Shown here in pieces: positions 62,282 through 64,000 of a stretch of DNA of 64,000 bases (positions within the stretch are counted from its first letter, which is position 1; each line of letters opens with the position of its first letter). The notes beneath the pieces were generated by a model. It was given only the letters and a program-made list of their open reading frames with translations. It did not search any database and was not told the origin of the DNA. Position numbers and translations under genes: made by a program. This DNA is from Alphaproteobacteria bacterium (lineage in GTDB: Bacteria; Pseudomonadota; Alphaproteobacteria; Caulobacterales; Caulobacteraceae). Where the stretch lies: contig JANXXK010000307.1 of NCBI GenBank assembly GCA_025350685.1, positions 1 to 64,000 on the forward strand, given 5' to 3'.

Positions 62282-63007
62282 TCAGACCAGCGTCGCCCCG
62301 CCGTCCACCACGATCACCTGGCCGGTCGTGTAGCCGCCCTTCATCAGGTAGAGGAACGCCTGCGCCGCCTCGGCAGGATCGGCGGCCCTGGGTAGGGGCA
62401 GGCGGGCTGTCATCTGGCCGATCATCTCCGCCGGCCACCCGGCCAGCCGCTCGGTCATCACCAGGCCCGGGCAAACGCTGTTCACGCGGATCGGCGCCAG
62501 GTCCACCGCCAGGCCCTTCACCAGGTGCTCGACCGCCCCGCCGAACGCCGTCGCCAGCGGCATGCCCTTCATCGGCAGCAGCGCCAGCACGCCGTCCGTC
62601 AGGGTGATCGATCCCGTCGGCGAGATGGCGCTGAGCGCATGTTTCACCGTCATCAGCGCGCCCCAGAACCTGACGTTCGCCCCCTCCTTCGCGGCGTCGA
62701 AATCGAGCTGCGCGATCGGCCCGGGCGCGCGGCCGAGCCCGGCTTCCCCGGCCGTGAACACCAGGTGGTCGAAGCCGCCGACCTGGGCGAAAAATGCCGC
62801 GACCCTGGCCTCGTCCGAGACGTCGATCACGCCCCCCGACGCACCTGCGCCCAGCCGCGCCACCGCGGCGTCGACCTTCGCTTTGTCGCTCGACGCGACG
62901 ACCACCTTCGCGCCGTCCGAGAGCGCGCCCTCGGCCACGGCGTAACCCATCCCTGAGCTGCCGCCGACGATCACGACGCGTTGGCTCTTGAGAGTAGCGA
63001 CGGCCAT
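62282..63007 (-). CDS. Atypical short-chain dehydrogenase/reductase
   Basis: A 241-residue Rossmann-fold protein with VIVGGSSGMGYAVAEGALSD at the NAD(P) site and SVCPGLVMTERL near the C-terminus. The usual catalytic YxxxK is not found: at the aligned place the chain reads ATAFGGAVEHL, with Ala and Gly at the Tyr and Lys positions. It may be catalytically altered or bind nucleotide only. Overlapping regulation with the downstream epimerase-like gene is likely (3-bp gap). Confidence 0.82.
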   Translation of the reverse strand: MAVATLKSQRVVIVGGSSGMGYAVAEGALSDGAKVVVASSDKAKVDAAVARLGAGASGGVIDVSDEARVAAFFAQVGGFDHLVFTAGEAGLGRAPGPIAQLDFDAAKEGANVRFWGALMTVKHALSAISPTGSITLTDGVLALLPMKGMPLATAFGGAVEHLVKGLAVDLAPIRVNSVCPGLVMTERLAGWPAEMIGQMTARLPLPRAADPAEAAQAFLYLMKGGYTTGQVIVVDGGATLV

Positions 63008-63010
63008 GGA

Positions 63011-63907
63011 TCAATCCTTCACGGAGAGGTAACCGTTCTCACGGATGTCGGTGAGCAGATCCGGCCCGGTCGGGGTCCAGCCGAGCATCTCGCGGGTCCG
63101 CGCGCTGGACGTTCGGTTGTCCACGCCGGCGAACATCGCCAGGAACTCCAGGAGGGCCGGGGCCTCCTCTTGCGTGACGCTGCGCGCGGGAAGGCCGAGG
63201 CCCGCGCCGATCGCCTCGGCGATGGCTCGCATGGTCACGCCTTCCTCGGCGACCGCATGCAGGGCCGATCCCGGCGCCGCTTTCTCAACCGCCAGGCAGA
63301 ACACCCGCGCCGCGTCCAGCCGATGGACCGCCGGCCAGTGATTGGCGCCGTCGCCGATGTAGGCCGCCGCGCCGTTGCGTCGCGCCAGCTCAATCATTCG
63401 GGGCACGAAGCCCTTGTCTCCCGCGCCGTGCACCGTGGGCGGCAGGCGCACCACCGCCCCCCGCACGCCGCGCGCCGCGGCCCCGCGCACGATCGTCTCC
63501 GAAGCGGCGCGCGGTCCGTCGGGATTGGCTGGCGCGTCCGCTTCCGTCGCCACGCCGTCCCGCGCCACCATCAGGGTGCCCGAGGCGATCACCAGCGGCT
63601 TGTTGGAGCCCTCGAGCGACGCGGCCATGGCCTCCACGGCGCGCCGGTCGGTCTCGATGTTGGCCATGAACTGGCTGAAGTCGTGGATGAAGGCGGTGTG
63701 GATCACCCCGTCGCAGGCCGCCGCACCGGCCACCAGGCTCGCGGTGTCGGTCAGGTCGCCGCGGTGGACCGCCACGCCGATCGCCTTCAGCGCGTCAGCG
63801 CTGGCGTCGCTGCGAGCCAGGCCCAGCACCTCGTGGCCAGTGGAGATCAGCTCGGTCACAATGGCCGAGCCGATGAAGCCGGTGGCTCCGGTCACGAATA
63901 CACGCAT
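63011..63907 (-). CDS. NAD-dependent epimerase/dehydratase-like (extended SDR)
   Basis: A 298-residue extended SDR. The N-terminal motif is VFVTGATGFIGSAIV, with RGDLTDTASLV, VIHTAFIHDF and HWPAVHRLDAARVF. The usual YxxxK is replaced by a region reading GPRAASETIV. It is close to SDRs annotated as oxidoreductases acting on sugars or flavonoid-like substrates. It lies upstream of the atypical SDR and probably forms a two-gene unit with it. Confidence 0.82.
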   Translation of the reverse strand: MRVFVTGATGFIGSAIVTELISTGHEVLGLARSDASADALKAIGVAVHRGDLTDTASLVAGAAACDGVIHTAFIHDFSQFMANIETDRRAVEAMAASLEGSNKPLVIASGTLMVARDGVATEADAPANPDGPRAASETIVRGAAARGVRGAVVRLPPTVHGAGDKGFVPRMIELARRNGAAAYIGDGANHWPAVHRLDAARVFCLAVEKAAPGSALHAVAEEGVTMRAIAEAIGAGLGLPARSVTQEEAPALLEFLAMFAGVDNRTSSARTREMLGWTPTGPDLLTDIRENGYLSVKD

Positions 63908-64000
63908 GCTTTTCTCCTCAAGGCCCCGAGCTCGGGTTATCGTCCGCCGCGAGACGCTCGAAAAGCCGAGGGCTTATACAGGTATGACCGCTAACACCCT
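63908..64000 (+). other. Divergent intergenic region and possible start of a plus-strand gene
   Basis: The last ~90 bp contain TTATACAGGT followed by an ATG at 63984 (MTANT...). It may be the first codons of a regulator transcribed divergently from the SDR pair. Only five codons are visible, so no product can be given. Confidence 0.25.

Overview
The window is about 64 kb of high-GC DNA from an alphaproteobacterium, most likely a member of the Caulobacteraceae close to Phenylobacterium or Caulobacter. That placement is an inference. It rests on the strong GC bias, frequent GTG and TTG starts, dense short operons, a homogentisate operon of the alphaproteobacterial type, a TPP-riboswitch-controlled thiC, many exported proteins and near-matches to CtrA boxes. 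I saw no rRNA, CRISPR, prophage or intact insertion sequence. The only tRNA is tRNA-Leu(CAA). The window reads as chromosomal housekeeping and catabolic DNA with a few decayed genes.

Layout. 1-2320: a minus-strand trio (MtnX-like phosphatase, class III aminotransferase, probable arginase-fold protein cut by the window edge). 2624-8781: exported RidA, hemerythrin, translationally coupled katE and a thioredoxin-reductase-like flavoprotein, and a phospholipase D. 8858-13412: iolG, pyk, a sugar/inositol-type sodium symporter and a small membrane protein, all on the minus strand. 13646-18867: small proteins, a sulfotransferase, cysK, an M20 peptidase and a pentapeptide-repeat protein. 19179-25747: a large exported FecR/DUF6600 protein, thiC with its riboswitch, and a FliK-like/FlhB-tail pair. 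25848-29748: small exported proteins, a D-cysteine-desulfhydrase/racemase pair, and EF-hand and TPR proteins.

29883-44817 is the most unusual region. It carries two quinohemoprotein dehydrogenases related to polyvinyl-alcohol dehydrogenase. It also carries a fusion of a redoxin fold, cytochrome c, a copper monooxygenase of the PHM/DBH type and EF-hands, opposite a TetR regulator. Further genes are an ECF42-type sigma factor with its DGPF partner, a purine permease facing an exported nucleosidase, and a DHA2 efflux pump that starts inside the stop codon of a truncated hydrolase. The second dehydrogenase and the truncated hydrolase/efflux unit share a near-identical 24-bp element at the same distance from their start codons.

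44972-52994: tRNA-Leu, Fur-box-controlled feoAB, then tyrosine degradation (hppD separate; iaaA-hmgA-small ORF-FAH-marR as one operon). 53147-64000: a DedA-like protein, dsbB-coq7, a DUF1428 remnant, an amidohydrolase, a ClpX-type zinc finger fused to a helix-turn-helix with three 17-bp inverted repeats over its promoter, an acyl-CoA synthetase and two SDR-type dehydrogenases.

The two best candidates for undescribed biology are the zinc-finger/HTH regulator with its triple operator, and the copper-monooxygenase/quinohemoprotein region with its shared 24-bp control element.
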